NCBI GenBank assembly: GCA_900617975.1
Contig: UZAE01013805.1
Span: 1 to 18,989, forward strand
Source: Rodentolepis nana
Taxonomy: Eukaryota > Platyhelminthes > Cestoda > Cyclophyllidea > Hymenolepididae
Direction: 5' to 3'
DNA: 18,989 bases
Position 1 is the first letter of the stretch. Each line of letters starts with the position of its first letter. A program made the position numbers and the translations under genes. The notes under the pieces were generated by a model. It did no database searches, was not told where the DNA came from, and worked only from the letters and a program-made list of their open reading frames with translations. Of this stretch, positions 1 through 8,992 are shown piece after piece.

Positions 1-58
1 AGAAAAGATAGAAACGGACTGGGTGCCGAAAAAAATAAAATCAGTTTCAATAGATTAC

Positions 59-102
59 GCTTTCAGGATATTTTCGTTGGTTTGAAAAATGAAGAATGCC
101 AT
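59..102 (-). pseudogene. Family-2 exon z fragment diverging from family-1 copy 1
   Basis: Read on the minus strand, this stretch encodes an FIFQTNENILKA-like segment followed by a GT donor at base 58. It matches the better-preserved exon z at 10497-10397 (FNFQTNEKILEG) in both DNA and protein, with the same two-base phase before the donor. An in-frame stop lies shortly upstream at the same relative place in both copies, so the 5' edge of the exon is unknown. The next exon (a) would fall just outside the window, given the 80-base intron in the right-hand copy. It lies head-to-head with family-1 copy 1. Function not recognised. Confidence 0.4.
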
Positions 103-188
103 ACTGCTTTTCTTTAGATTTTATCTCACAAATACTGAAATAAATCATAAACTAATATTAATTAAATTTCATTATCAAATTCGATGGC

Positions 189-465
189 AACATAACCCCA
201 CAAATAATACATTTTAATTAAAGTCTAACTGAATTGAATTACATTTGCTGGATGAATGCTTGCATTTGAAAGCGAAGTGAAATAAATTTACCTCATTTAT
301 TAGTAATAAAAATGAACCATAGATTATGGTGACATTCTCTTTTAAGCGCCAATGAAAAGTCTCGAGTTTATCTATTTATTAAATCATTAAGCGTACTGAC
401 CTATGGTATGGAGAGAGTTTGTACACATATATTACGAAGAAAAAACTTGAAGCACCAAATCGAAA
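189..465 (+). promoter_or_regulatory. Upstream region of family-1 copy 1, conserved among copies
   Basis: Blocks here recur upstream of the other family-1 copies: a CATAAC..CACAAA..CATA block followed by TCTAACTGAATTGA (from about 189), a TTTTAA..CCAAT block (about 340-355), and ATGGAGAGAG followed by the TATA-like ACATATATTA at 425-434, about 30 bases before the ATG. Family 2 lies on the other side and points away, so the region could serve both genes. Promoter activity is inferred from position and conservation only. Confidence 0.45.
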
Positions 466-1649
466 ATGATCTTTATTCTTTTCATTTTAACGTTGTCGCA
501 ACTTAATGTCAATTTCGGAAAGGAGTGTTCAGAAATGTCAGACGTACTATGTTCACGAGTCGTCGCAACACCAAGTGGCAAAACTGGCCCTCTGGTATTT
601 TACTTGGGAGATTTGGAGGTGAAATATTTTTTTTTCTATAAATTTATTTTCATTTTTAGAAAGTGACTGCAGATGAGAATTCCATTTCGATTGAAAGTGG
701 CTCTTGCATTATGAATTGCGATGTGATTGGAGAACCTTGTAATATTGATTCTGGTAGAAATTTTCATTTCACACTCGAAACTTCTAATCGTCGGACTTTT
801 ATAGGATATGTCAATATTACAATCAATAACGCTGAGGAATTCAAAACACTGGTAGTCGCTGGAACCGAGTGCTATTGTGCTGTGACTTTTGCCCCAATGT
901 GTGAATTCAAGAAAGCTGAACTAGGTTAGGAGTGCACTTAAGTTATCGCTTATTCCTAAAGTTAAATAGCAGTCGTTTTATTTAAAGCCTAATTGCATTT
1001 CCTACTCATTTTAGGTGAACTAATGCCGGAAACGTCGTTTCCCTTTGCAAGATATGAATTTGGAAATTATGTTGTCGATTTTACCTTTTCTGTGAAAGGA
1101 TTGAATTCAAACTCGGAGGTGCGTTCATTTTTCGACAAGATTAAACATTCCTTTTATTGATAGCATCAATGTGCGTTTCAGTTTAGATATTGCTCAATTT
1201 TGAATAATACAAAGTTTATATTGATTTCAGTTTTAACTAACTCACATTTAACCTATTCAAGGTCAGTTTATACCAGGAGAACTTATTGAAATGTACATGG
1301 AAGGGAAAGCATTTGGATACAAGTACTAATTCAACAGATTGCGGTAAACGATGTGAAATTACAAGTAAAGCCAATATCAAGCAAATGTATTCAATATTTT
1401 TTCCTTAAATCGACAGAGGACCTAATCGAAAACACGGAACAAGATCAACTTGAATACACTTATCTGTACATAAGAGAAGAAAAAGAAAATGAAGAAGAGG
1501 AAGAAAAGAGCACTAATTTTTTTATTGAAGGTGAAAGGTCGAGAATAGGGATTTCTTACTACTGGATGAAGGAAGGTATTATCTCCTTTGAATGCATCAT
1601 TCATTTCATAAATATTTCTTTCACGCCGAAAAATATCTAAACGTTTTAG

Positions 1650-2087
1650 GCCCGTCAATTGATATAGTAGAATGCCAAAGTGGGTTACCATTTTTCATAA
1701 CAATACTTATCCATATTAAATGCAAATAATATTTTTTGTTTTTGAATAGAATATGCTTCTCTTTCTACAACAACAAGTGAGTTGCTTAAAAAGTTTGCTT
1801 TGAAAGATATTGAATTTGAATTTTAACTTCTTTGCATAATGATTTTTATTGGTTATCAAATTTTTATTAACATACTTCAGAATATTTCAGAGCATTAGTT
1901 TAGACGTAATAAGGTTTGCAGATAAAATTAACAAGATTCAGTGACTTAAACTGAATATTACTGTTCAATATTTGGTAGAAAATAAAACTCTAATTGTGCA
2001 AATTTTGTGACTTCCAAAGTACTTGGTTAACCACTACGATTTGAACACTTTCAGAGAGCGTCATCATTTCCACGACTACAAGTGGTG
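1650..2087 (+). other. Ser/Thr-rich micro-exons of copy 1 (exons 5-7)
   Basis: Three tiny exons keep the same phase. Exon 5 (30 nt) encodes GPSIDIVECQ. Exon 6 (27 nt, ending ACAACAACAA before a GTGAGT donor) encodes YASLSTTT. Exon 7 (33 nt, followed by GTAAGA) encodes VIISTTTSG. Each is flanked by much more diverged intron DNA but matches copy 3 (17776-17805, 17874-17903, 18385-18415). The composition suits an O-glycosylated stalk before a hydrophobic C-terminus. Exon 7 can also be read in a His-rich frame if the acceptor is shifted by two bases, so the reading is not secure. Confidence 0.4.
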
Positions 2088-2393
2088 GTAAGACTCTATT
2101 CGTATCACTCCTGACATGCGTATTTGACAACTTGCTATGACATTGCTACATTACATACTTTACTTTAGAAAATAATATATTATTTCCTTTTAAAGTTTAT
2201 TATCATAATACTTGAATATCGTTGTTAAACATATGAAATCTATTTTGCAATTCAATGATTAATTGTTTCACTCAATTCCAAAGTATTTAATCATTAATGC
2301 AATTCAAATAAAATAAGTGTATATTCGTTTAAAACAATGTTATTTTTTCTTTATAAACGCTAACTTCCAATTATTAATGATTGTTCAAAGCAG

Positions 2394-2543
2394 CACTCAC
2401 ATCTGGATGCATATTTGCAAGCAAGTTACTGGTTTTGGAGTCACTTTCAAATATTCATAGCCTATTTGTCAATTATTCACTACATCTTTTATTCTTTGCA
2501 TTATTCAGTTCTTTTTGGATTCGTACAATGGATTCTCAAATAA
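2394..2543 (+). other. Putative C-terminal exons 8 and 9 of copy 1
   Basis: Exon 8 (GCIFASKLL) and exon 9 (VLFGFVQWILK then TAA) have counterparts in copy 2 (11528-11566, 11644-11687) and copy 3 (18712-18749, 18823-18857). The short hydrophobic tail ending in Lys could be a membrane or anchor segment. In copy 2 the donor (CTCG then GTATGC) gives the right phase. In copies 1 and 3 the equivalent base is not part of a GT, so either an upstream donor (after GCAA) is used or the exon junction is damaged. Confidence 0.3.
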
Positions 2544-2589
2544 TTACAGAGATCAGGAAATCGATGTCAAAATTGTTTAATTAATTACA

Positions 2590-3570
2590 GTTCATTAAAC
2601 AGAATATTGTCCTGTTCGTGCAGAATTAACTCATGAATTTGATCAAAATAATATAATTTTTCATTCTCAATATGCCAAAGCGTCTTGATTATAGATATAT
2701 ATTGAAATAATGCGCTTTTATAATTTACATATATTCCCCTCATGTTCTTTTTTGAAATATTTAGAAGATATGCATATATTAACCAAAACTGTAGCTATGA
2801 TATAAATTGAGATATTTTAAAGTAAATACACAAGCGTCAATGCAATGTTTGTGGAAACAAGGTGAGTTGGCTTGGCAATTTAAATTCCAATCCTCTTCAG
2901 AATTTGTCGAAATGTGGGACCGAAATCTTATATGAGTGACGATTTCCTCAATATATATCATTTGCATTCAATCTAAGAGAACGCGCATGAATAATAAAGG
3001 TCATATACCTACATGTTATTTCCTACAAATACTTCCCAAACTCATTTCCAGGAAAGCTTTCACGAAAATCGTATTTGAGTAAAATCTTGAAGGGAATTAT
3101 TGACCACGTACACCTTTAGAGGGATTTGAATTTCCCATGCATTTATATATGCTTTGGGTTAATTCGTCATGCCATATATGCGGTTTTCTTTTGCTTAGTC
3201 ATAATCTAAATTGGAGGCTTCTGGTTGGTCCCTGGTTGTGCTGTTATCGCACACGGAGTTAAAATGGACGAACCTACTAATCGTGGCGTACGAGCATGTC
3301 CTGACGTGTCCCACTAGCTGAAAGGACTTGATAAATTACTTTAGAACAGTTATTTATATGAAATTCAACTAGTTACAGCTTAAAAGTTGTAACCAGATAA
3401 ATAAACAAGTATAGAACGACACCGCAGAAATTTTCAATGGCAATCAATGAAAATGTTTACTGTAATAGATGTTGACCTATTGAAGAGTTGCCCAATAGAA
3501 CACTGGTGATTTATAAACACAATAATAGTAGATGATTTTGTCCTGTATAACAACTGTTAAAGTTGTACTC
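2590..3570. repeat. 3' flank of copy 1, duplicated at about 11865-13535
   Basis: From the TATATATTGAAATAAT motif (about 2694) through GCTTAGTCATAA (about 3195), GGAGGCTT, ACTAGTTACAGCTT and CAACTGTTAAAGT (about 3550), the order of matches to the copy-2 flank is kept. No convincing gene is present; small open frames here are not conserved in the second copy. It shows that duplication units carry about 1 kb beyond the gene. Confidence 0.55.
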
Positions 3571-3711
3571 GACCGAAGAGTAAGAAAAGCGCTCGACTTT
3601 GTAGTCATCGAAGCAAAAAATTACAATTAAAACAAAATGCTGTGTTACTTTGTAAAAATTACCTCGTTTAATTTAATAACATCAGCCGCAATGGCCTGAC
3701 ATCTATGCGAC

Positions 3712-3970
3712 GGTAAATAAGTCAATGCAAATAATGCGTGCATGTAATGTTGTGGTCTACTGTTTCATATGCACGTCTTTTTCGGGCATTTGAACTTTAA
3801 AAATTAATAGATAGAATGTTATTTTTATCTATTCTGATTTGATAAATAAGTTAATGTAAATAATGCATGAACGTGATGCTGTGTCTGCTGCCCCATATGT
3901 ACGTCTTTTTAGGGCATTTGACCTTTAAAATTTAATTAAAAGTTAGCTACTATTACCTATTCCGATTTGA
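3712..3970. repeat. Two-unit tandem repeat, period about 128 bases
   Basis: Unit 1 (3712-3840) and unit 2 (3841-3970) share GATAAATAAGT..ATG.AAATAATGC, CATATG.ACGTCTTTTT.GGG, CATTTGA.CTTTAAAA and TATTC.GATTTGATAAAT in order. No coding potential is visible. Confidence 0.65.
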
Positions 3971-4839
3971 TAAATCACAAATTAAAATATTTCCATTAAT
4001 CAATTGAAGTTGTTAGAGCTCATTCAGAAGTGGTAATAGCCATTTCACCTGTGTGTCAGATACTGATGTGGTTGAAGAATATTCCATACTAATGAAGCAG
4101 TAGATAAACTGGAGACAAGATGAGCGTCATTCGGACCGTAAAACGCCAAAGATTTCTTCTGCTTACTTCATTAAAGACGCATACAGTGTACAATTTACAT
4201 CAAATGTCGGAACCTGAACACATTTGCTAAAGCAAATTTAACGTCCATGGAAGTGGCGAACTTCGTTTCCATAAGTGATTAAAAGCCGGTGGTCAACATA
4301 TTTGAGCAAACCCTGCTCTGTGGACGAAGATTTTTGATAGTATAAATTGACGCCTATCAACAATAAATGAAATACCTTCGAAACAAACAACATAGTGTAA
4401 AAAAATTCTTCATTTGACCTGTTTGTACTTACAAAATTTTAGCAATACAAAAATGAAGTAAATGCCTTTTCATTTGAAACCTTTCCGTCACCACAGCTTC
4501 ATGTTGAACTATTGTTTCGAGAGTTATCATCTTCGTGATTAAATGCTCGATGTTCCCAGTACCTTGGGGAAGTTGCCATGACGATATGCCTGATGGGAAT
4601 TCTGTTTCTCTTACTGAGCTTCTACTTTTCATACATCCTGTAGAAAGCATACTTTCTCATATTAAATTTTCTTATCAACAAGACGCTGATTGAGAGGTGA
4701 CTCATTAAGATGACTTACTCATTGTTGGAATTATACCCAGCCAAATTCAACAAGTGGCTATTTTGATGTTGAATGGCTTCCGACTGACTCAGCACAAAGC
4801 TGTTCATTGTTACGATAGTATTTAAGTGGTGCGATAACT
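3971..4839. other. Intergenic stretch without a supported gene
   Basis: I see no exon of either family. A 73-codon open frame on minus (4650-4429) has no signal peptide, no conserved neighbour and no recognisable motif; it contains an amphipathic helix-like stretch but I do not call it a gene. Confidence 0.3.
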
Positions 4840-4925
4840 TGTTTCGTTAAATCTAAAAAGTTCGAACATTACTGACAACAGCAGCAATGGTCTAACATCT
4901 AGTTGACGGTAAATAAATCGTACAA
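4840..4925. repeat. Third, partial copy of the 3.7-kb repeat
   Basis: CAGCAGCAATGGTCTAACAT followed by GACGGTAAATAAATCG resembles the entry into unit 1 (CAGCCGCAATGGCCTGACAT..GACGGTAAATAAGTC, about 3684-3724). Similarity also covers the preceding 40 bases weakly and stops at the TA tract. Confidence 0.55.
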
Positions 4926-4946
4926 GTGGTGTAGTGGCCGGCTGTC

Positions 4947-4948
<2 letters not shown>

Positions 4949-4981
<33 letters not shown>
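4949..4981. repeat. (TA)n microsatellite, about 16 units
   Basis: An uninterrupted TA dinucleotide run directly follows GTGGTGTAGTGGCCGG and the third repeat fragment. Length is likely polymorphic. Confidence 0.95.
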
Positions 4982-4982
<1 letters not shown>

Positions 4983-4984
4983 CT

Positions 4985-5859
4985 TATTACACTATTACTT
5001 GCTATCTACTACAATGCAACAAAGGTTTAAATTAAAGTTAAAAGACAGATGGCTTTGTTTGCTAAATTGCCAACAACTTGATGAGTTACAATATTTCACA
5101 CGATTTTCAATGGGAAATATTGGTCATATTGATTGCGCTATCAATAATGTTACTACTATAATGTTACAAATATATGCAAATGGCCAGTTATGAACTTCGT
5201 AGTTGCTAATAAAGAAATTGTCGACTTGGAATCAGTAACTCGCTGTACTTTCCTTATTCCGATTCCACGAGTTCACTTGCTTAAGTCGTGCAGTAGGGAA
5301 GAATGATATCGGTCACATCGTCACTCTCATTCTTTGACTGAGTGGAAATATCTTCCCCTGCAGATTAATTACTCTCATTTTTTCTATCAAGTCGCGATTT
5401 TGGAAAATGCATCTACTTTTGCTACAGTTCGATTTTGACTTATGAGCTTTGCTTAGCTCTTGCTAATATTCGAAATCGATTTTTCTAATATGTCTAGATG
5501 TTTCATCAAAATTATTCTCCTCAATTCTTTCAGCTCTCTTTCTCCCTCTCACACTTCCATTGCCTTCTCTCAGGTCCAAAGTTATACTACTGAAACACCT
5601 CATTGAACATGGAAAGTATCAATTCTGATGAATTATGATGGAGATATGAATAGGTGGTTGCCAGCACTAGAATGTCTTGGCGGCCCAATGGACCAATAAG
5701 ATGCTAGAATACATACATATGTATATTTTAACACGGAGGAGTTCTCCGCTAATCAAATGTTAGTGTTTTTTTAAGGTTATGGAACATTTTCCTAATTATT
5801 CGTAATGTTTGTCATGAGTATAACTTCAATAATCAATGTAGTGCTTGTACCATTGCATC
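4985..5859. other. Intergenic stretch, nothing assigned
   Basis: There is no exon of either family. A pyrimidine-rich stretch at about 5525-5575 ending in TTCTCTCAG resembles a splice acceptor, but no coherent exon follows. Confidence 0.3.
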
Positions 5860-6660
5860 TCCAATGCTATTGCTGTGTCTTACCTTGTATAAACAACTGT
5901 CTTCGGCCATTTCCATGTTTTCACTTTGATTTCGTGAACCCCAAGTAGTCTACCATGAAAATATCATCAACCTTGGTCCTTGGACCAATGGAATATTTTA
6001 ATTTCTTGAAAGAAATAATCCATTTTACATTTTTTTGAAGACGGTGGAAACATTTGCTGTAACATAATGATTGCTATCTTCCACACGTGAATCCCTAATC
6101 ACCCCTTATCGTCTATTGATTCATGGATTCATTGTTCACATTTTTCCATTGTCTTTTAAATACTATTCCCCTTTGTCCATTGCATTTACATTGATAATTT
6201 CATTTACATTGATTATCATTTTCCTACCGATTCACAAATTTGTCTACTCTTACTGAATGCTTAAAAGTTGTAATACATAATTTGATGTAAGTCTGTGGTA
6301 ATGAAACTGTGTGAATTTCTGCAAACGAACAAATGTTCTAACCTCGATTATTTTGCTTGAGTAAAACTCAGTGTTATACAATTTCCATAATTTCGCTTAG
6401 ATTTCGTGGATTTCAAATTTATGACGTCGACAGCCATGGTTTGAGGAAATAGATGCAATCATCCTCACTTCCATGCTGCAAGATTTGAAAGCATTTGGTG
6501 TGACAAAATGACTGCCATCAATCGCGCATTTACGCCATTTTGTCATCTGAATCCCATTTGCAAGAAATTTGCTGTCCTCATTTTTCATCTGCCTTTCTAT
6601 TGCTCTTCTGCTTTGTCCACAGCACTTTCATTGCATTTATTTAACAAAACAAGCAAGTCA
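5860..6660. repeat. Weak tandem duplication (about 5860-6200 and 6340-6660)
   Basis: Matching blocks occur in order: GATTTCGTG (about 5930 and 6403), GGAAACATTTGCTGTAACAT against GAAAGCATTTGGTGTGACAA, ATGATTGCTATC against ATGACTGCCATC, and TTGTCCA..CATTT. The open frames over the second unit are not preserved in the first, so neither unit is called a gene. Confidence 0.35.
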
Positions 6661-6718
6661 TCTTATGGAACGTCGTATCATTCCATAATGTGCTATCGAG
6701 CATCAAGCAGGATTTAAG

Positions 6719-6840
6719 TTGGTTGAACTGGAAGTACAGAAGTTCTGAGGTACAAACTGGAACGGTTGGAGGCAGAAGTAATCTTTGTGTCAGGGTGATC
6801 CCATGGCACTGCAACAATGATAGGATTGCCACTTGATTGG
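6719..6840 (+). pseudogene. Possible family-2 exon b relic
   Basis: GAGGTACAAACT..GTTGGAGGCAGA resembles GAGGATACAAACT..GTTGGGAGGCAGA at about 7346-7386, the 3' part of the next exon b relic, and a CAACAATGATAGGATTGCC stretch resembles its downstream flank. The frame is not convincing. This is a distant copy at best. Confidence 0.25.
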
Positions 6841-6954
6841 ATAGTCAACTATGAATAAGAATGCAGAATTAGCCTTTTATATACGAAAGTAGATTTTTGC
6901 AGTTGTGATTTCATTAAGGTAAACTGCTAACAATGATCAAGGGTAGGTTCTGGA

Positions 6955-6981
6955 GGGGAGTGGGAAGGGGGTAGCTGAGGG
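6955..6981 (+). other. G-quadruplex-forming motif
   Basis: Four G runs, GGGG, GGG, GGGGG and GGG, are separated by loops of 3, 2 and 7 bases on the plus strand. In this AT-rich window such a tract is exceptional. It lies in a gene-poor segment between two family-2 relics. Confidence 0.6.
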
Positions 6982-7220
6982 TGCACTTTGAAGCTGTGAT
7001 CAAGTGCGTGTCGGATAACAGTGTCGTTGTTGAACAAAAAAATATCATGCCCACCCAGAAAGACTCAAGTATGCGATTGTTCCACTTATCGTGCGGTAGT
7101 GAACAACAAGAATTCTCAGACTGCTACCAATTAATAAACCCTTAATTGTTTGGCAATAGCTTCATTGTAGTTTAATTACTAATCCCTGTGACAGACACTT
7201 ACAAATCTCAAATAAAACTG

Positions 7221-7422
7221 TTCTATGCTGGACATCTGTTTCCTCCATATTGTTGAGACAGTCTTGCTTGTTAGTGGAGCAATCCGCTACAAAGTGGAGC
7301 ATTACCTCACACGAAAAATATGGATTATAAGAGAAATGATGCTTTATGAGGATACAAACTTCATCCGAAGGAAAAGTTGGGAGGCAGACACAAGATCCGC
7401 TAAAGTCGAGAGAAGTTGTTGA
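7221..7422 (+). pseudogene. Family-2 exon b relic with enlarged middle
   Basis: The start TTCTATGCTGGACATC aligns with the exon b start TTCTTTTCTGCACATC at 8902, but the acceptor AG is replaced by TG. Near the end the frame reads LYEDTNFIRRKSW, which resembles FLYDENASCWKSM (8902-9020) and IYTQDDSHFYRKSC (15299-15182). It ends at a stop close to the shared 3' flank (7407-7553). It is about 80 nt longer than the others. Upstream exons were not found. Confidence 0.4.
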
Positions 7423-7553
7423 AACAATAGAATTGCTTGTTGTATTCTCAGTTAAAATTGCATAACAGGACGAAATTGACCTGCGAATTATAGCAATGAG
7501 TTTTTCATTGAATTTGGTTTAGAATTTGACAAAATATTTTTATTATCTGTGAA
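7407..7553 (+). repeat. Direct repeat, left copy (3' flank of family 2)
   Basis: It matches 9052-9205: GAAGTTGTTGAAACA, TGCTTGTTGTATTCTCA, GCATAACA.G.CGAAATTGACC, and AATCTGTGAAAA in order. Both copies follow a family-2 exon b. The right edge coincides with the point where the inverted family-1 pseudogene loses homology. Confidence 0.6.
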
Positions 7554-8457
7554 AATGGCAATTCTGCCACAATTTATAATGCTTCTCTTTGTGCACGAAA
7601 TCATCCCCTGCCAAGTACATAGCAATTTGCTTTCCTCGTAAAAATGGACCTTGAATTTGTTAGTTTAATGAAAATTAGTTATATTGAAAATAATTATTAT
7701 TATTGGAAAATGATGCTTTATACAAAACCGAATCACACATTGATGTTGCAAACAAATGAATAGAATTTTTAATCTTTTTGATAAATAAACTTACCTCCGA
7801 AGTAGAATTCATTCCCTTTTACAGAAAATCTAATATTGACATAACGATTTCCTTTTCCAAATCGAGCAAAAGGAAATGAGGTTAGTGAGATCAATTCGCC
7901 TAAAAGTGATGAATTATATATTTTTAAGTTATTAATAATAAGTATTATATATCCCTCTGAATCAGCGATTAATTAAAGGTGAATCTAACCCGGTTCAGAA
8001 GGTCTGAATTCACATTGTGGGGCAAATGTCACAGTGCAATAGCACTTGCTTCCAGCGACAACCTGTGTTTTGAAATCAGCAGCGTTATTAATTGTAATAT
8101 TGACATATCCTATAAAAGGCCACCGATTAGTAGTTTCGAGTGTTGCATGAAAATTTCTACCAGATGCGTAATTGCAGGATTGCCCAATTATTTTGCCTTC
8201 CATAATGCAAGAATCATTTTCAATCTAAATGGAACTCTCATCTGCAGTCTCTTTCTAAAAGTGGAAATAAATTTTAAGAAAAATTTTTTTAAACAATATT
8301 TTACTTTCAAATCTCTTACATAATATCTTAAGGGCTCTGTTTTGCTACTTGGTGTTGTGACGAGTAGTGAACATACTACGTCTGACAATTCTGAACACTC
8401 CTTTACGCAAAAGGATTCTATTGGTAATAAAGCTATAGTTAAAAGAAAGAAGAACAT
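7554..8457 (-). pseudogene. Family-1 inverted copy: truncated pseudogene
   Basis: On minus: exon 1 is 8457-8305 (153 nt, ATG at 8457, signal peptide MFFFLLTIALLPIESFC, then KECSELSDVVCS); intron 50; exon 2 is 8254-7990 (265 nt); intron 90; exon 3 is 7899-7795; intron 145; exon 4 is 7649 to about 7554. Exon 2 has an in-frame TAG (bases 8227-8225) where other copies have a Ser or Ala codon. Exon 3 is 105 nt instead of 104, a one-base insertion in the KGLNS region that shifts the frame. Exon 4 keeps YEESKLLCTWQG and IINCG, then ends abruptly at the direct-repeat edge. The Cys positions and NITINN sequon remain. It is the closest relative of copy 2 and forms the left arm of an inverted repeat. 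Confidence 0.75.
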
Positions 8458-8992
8458 TTGCAATTTCGTGTTTCAATGTTTAACTAAACGTCATATGTAT
8501 CAATTCTATCCATCCATAGTGCACCATAAAAGTGATTGACAAGATTCATTAAATGAATTAATTTGAGCCTTTTTATTAATGCTTAAAAAGCAAGTTCACC
8601 AAAATCCATGGCTCACTTTTATCACCTTAATTAGGATCGAGAATGGAATAAACTTTTCTCAATTGGCATTCGAATGTAACACTTCATCCATTAAATATAA
8701 CTTAATTCCTTTTGATTTTTATTATATTTAATGCTTTGTGCGTTTATGCTGCATTTTAAATTACATTTTTTCTTCATCTTATTTGTTTGGCTTTCATTAG
8801 GATTCCAGATTTCTTTGATATAACTGGCAATGGAGGTAAGTAGAAATCTCTTTTGAAGTAAATAATAATAAATAAAACAAATTGATGATAAAATTTTACA
8901 GTTCTTTTCTGCACATCAACTATAACAGGCGGCTTTAAATTTGATTTCTTTCCTGTTGTTTTTCTCTATGATGAAAATGCTTCTTGTTGGAA
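8178..8992. repeat. Left arm of large inverted repeat
   Basis: It is complementary in order to 10124-11180. It spans exon 1 and part of exon 2 of the inverted family-1 copy, the shared upstream region and family-2 exons a and b. The inner edge is at TGCTTCTTGTTGG (about 8992); the outer edge is inside family-1 exon 2. It is about 240 bases shorter than the right arm because of one deletion near 8751. Confidence 0.8.
8458..8750 (-). promoter_or_regulatory. Upstream region of the inverted family-1 copy
   Basis: Reading on minus, it carries the family blocks GCAGCAT..CACAAAGCAT, the ATTTTGGTGAAC block, and a CACTATGGATG block. The TATA-like element is changed to CATATGACG (about 8498-8490) against CATATAAAAC in copy 2. 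About 239 bases present in the mirror copy (10365-10603), including family-2 exon z, are missing at about 8751. Confidence 0.4.

Larger units (their letters stand above)
466..2543 (+). pseudogene. Family-1 copy 1: secreted Cys-rich protein gene with exon-4 frameshift
   Basis: Proposed exons are 466-618 (signal peptide MIFILFILTLSQ..., then KECSEMSDVLCS), 660-924 (Cys-rich core with CYC and the YVNITINN sequon), 1015-1118, 1262-1575, 1650-1679, 1750-1776, 2055-2087, 2394-2431 and 2509-2543. All introns are GT..AG; the first is only 41 bases. Exons 1-3 are open in one phase (522 nt, 174 codons). Against copy 3, exon 4 is 22 nt longer: 18 nt extend an acidic run (about 1473-1508, mostly Glu and Lys), and a net 4 nt shift the frame, so the upstream frame stops at TAA 1406-1408 while the conserved STNFFI..YW part lies in another frame. 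The start is the ATG at 466, aligned with copy 3. The last two exons are uncertain because the donor in exon 8 could be after CAA (2424) or after CTG (2431). The product is unknown; the signal peptide suggests secretion. A sequencing error in exon 4 would make this the most intact copy. Confidence 0.6.

Noticed and set aside
1422..1691. Minus-strand open frame across copy 1 exon 4
   Set aside because: Antisense of a conserved exon; the Phe-rich stretch is only the complement of the Glu/Lys codons.
2779..2967. Minus-strand open frame in the 3' flank of copy 1
   Set aside because: Not preserved in the duplicated flank after copy 2.
4429..4650. Minus-strand 73-codon open frame with ATG
   Set aside because: No motif, signal peptide, second copy or splice context; length is within chance for this DNA.
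4922..4948. tRNA-like TGGTGTAGTGG segment before the TA tract
   Set aside because: It resembles a tRNA A box, but no B box or cloverleaf follows; the TA repeat interrupts immediately.
6397..6588. Minus-strand open frame with SHFVTPN
   Set aside because: The weakly duplicated counterpart around 5950-6100 shares a few residues but is full of stops, so coding is unsupported.
7979..8323. A 114-codon open frame on plus
   Set aside because: It is antisense to exon 2 and intron 1 of the inverted family-1 copy, whose exon structure and protein similarity to three other copies explain the DNA.
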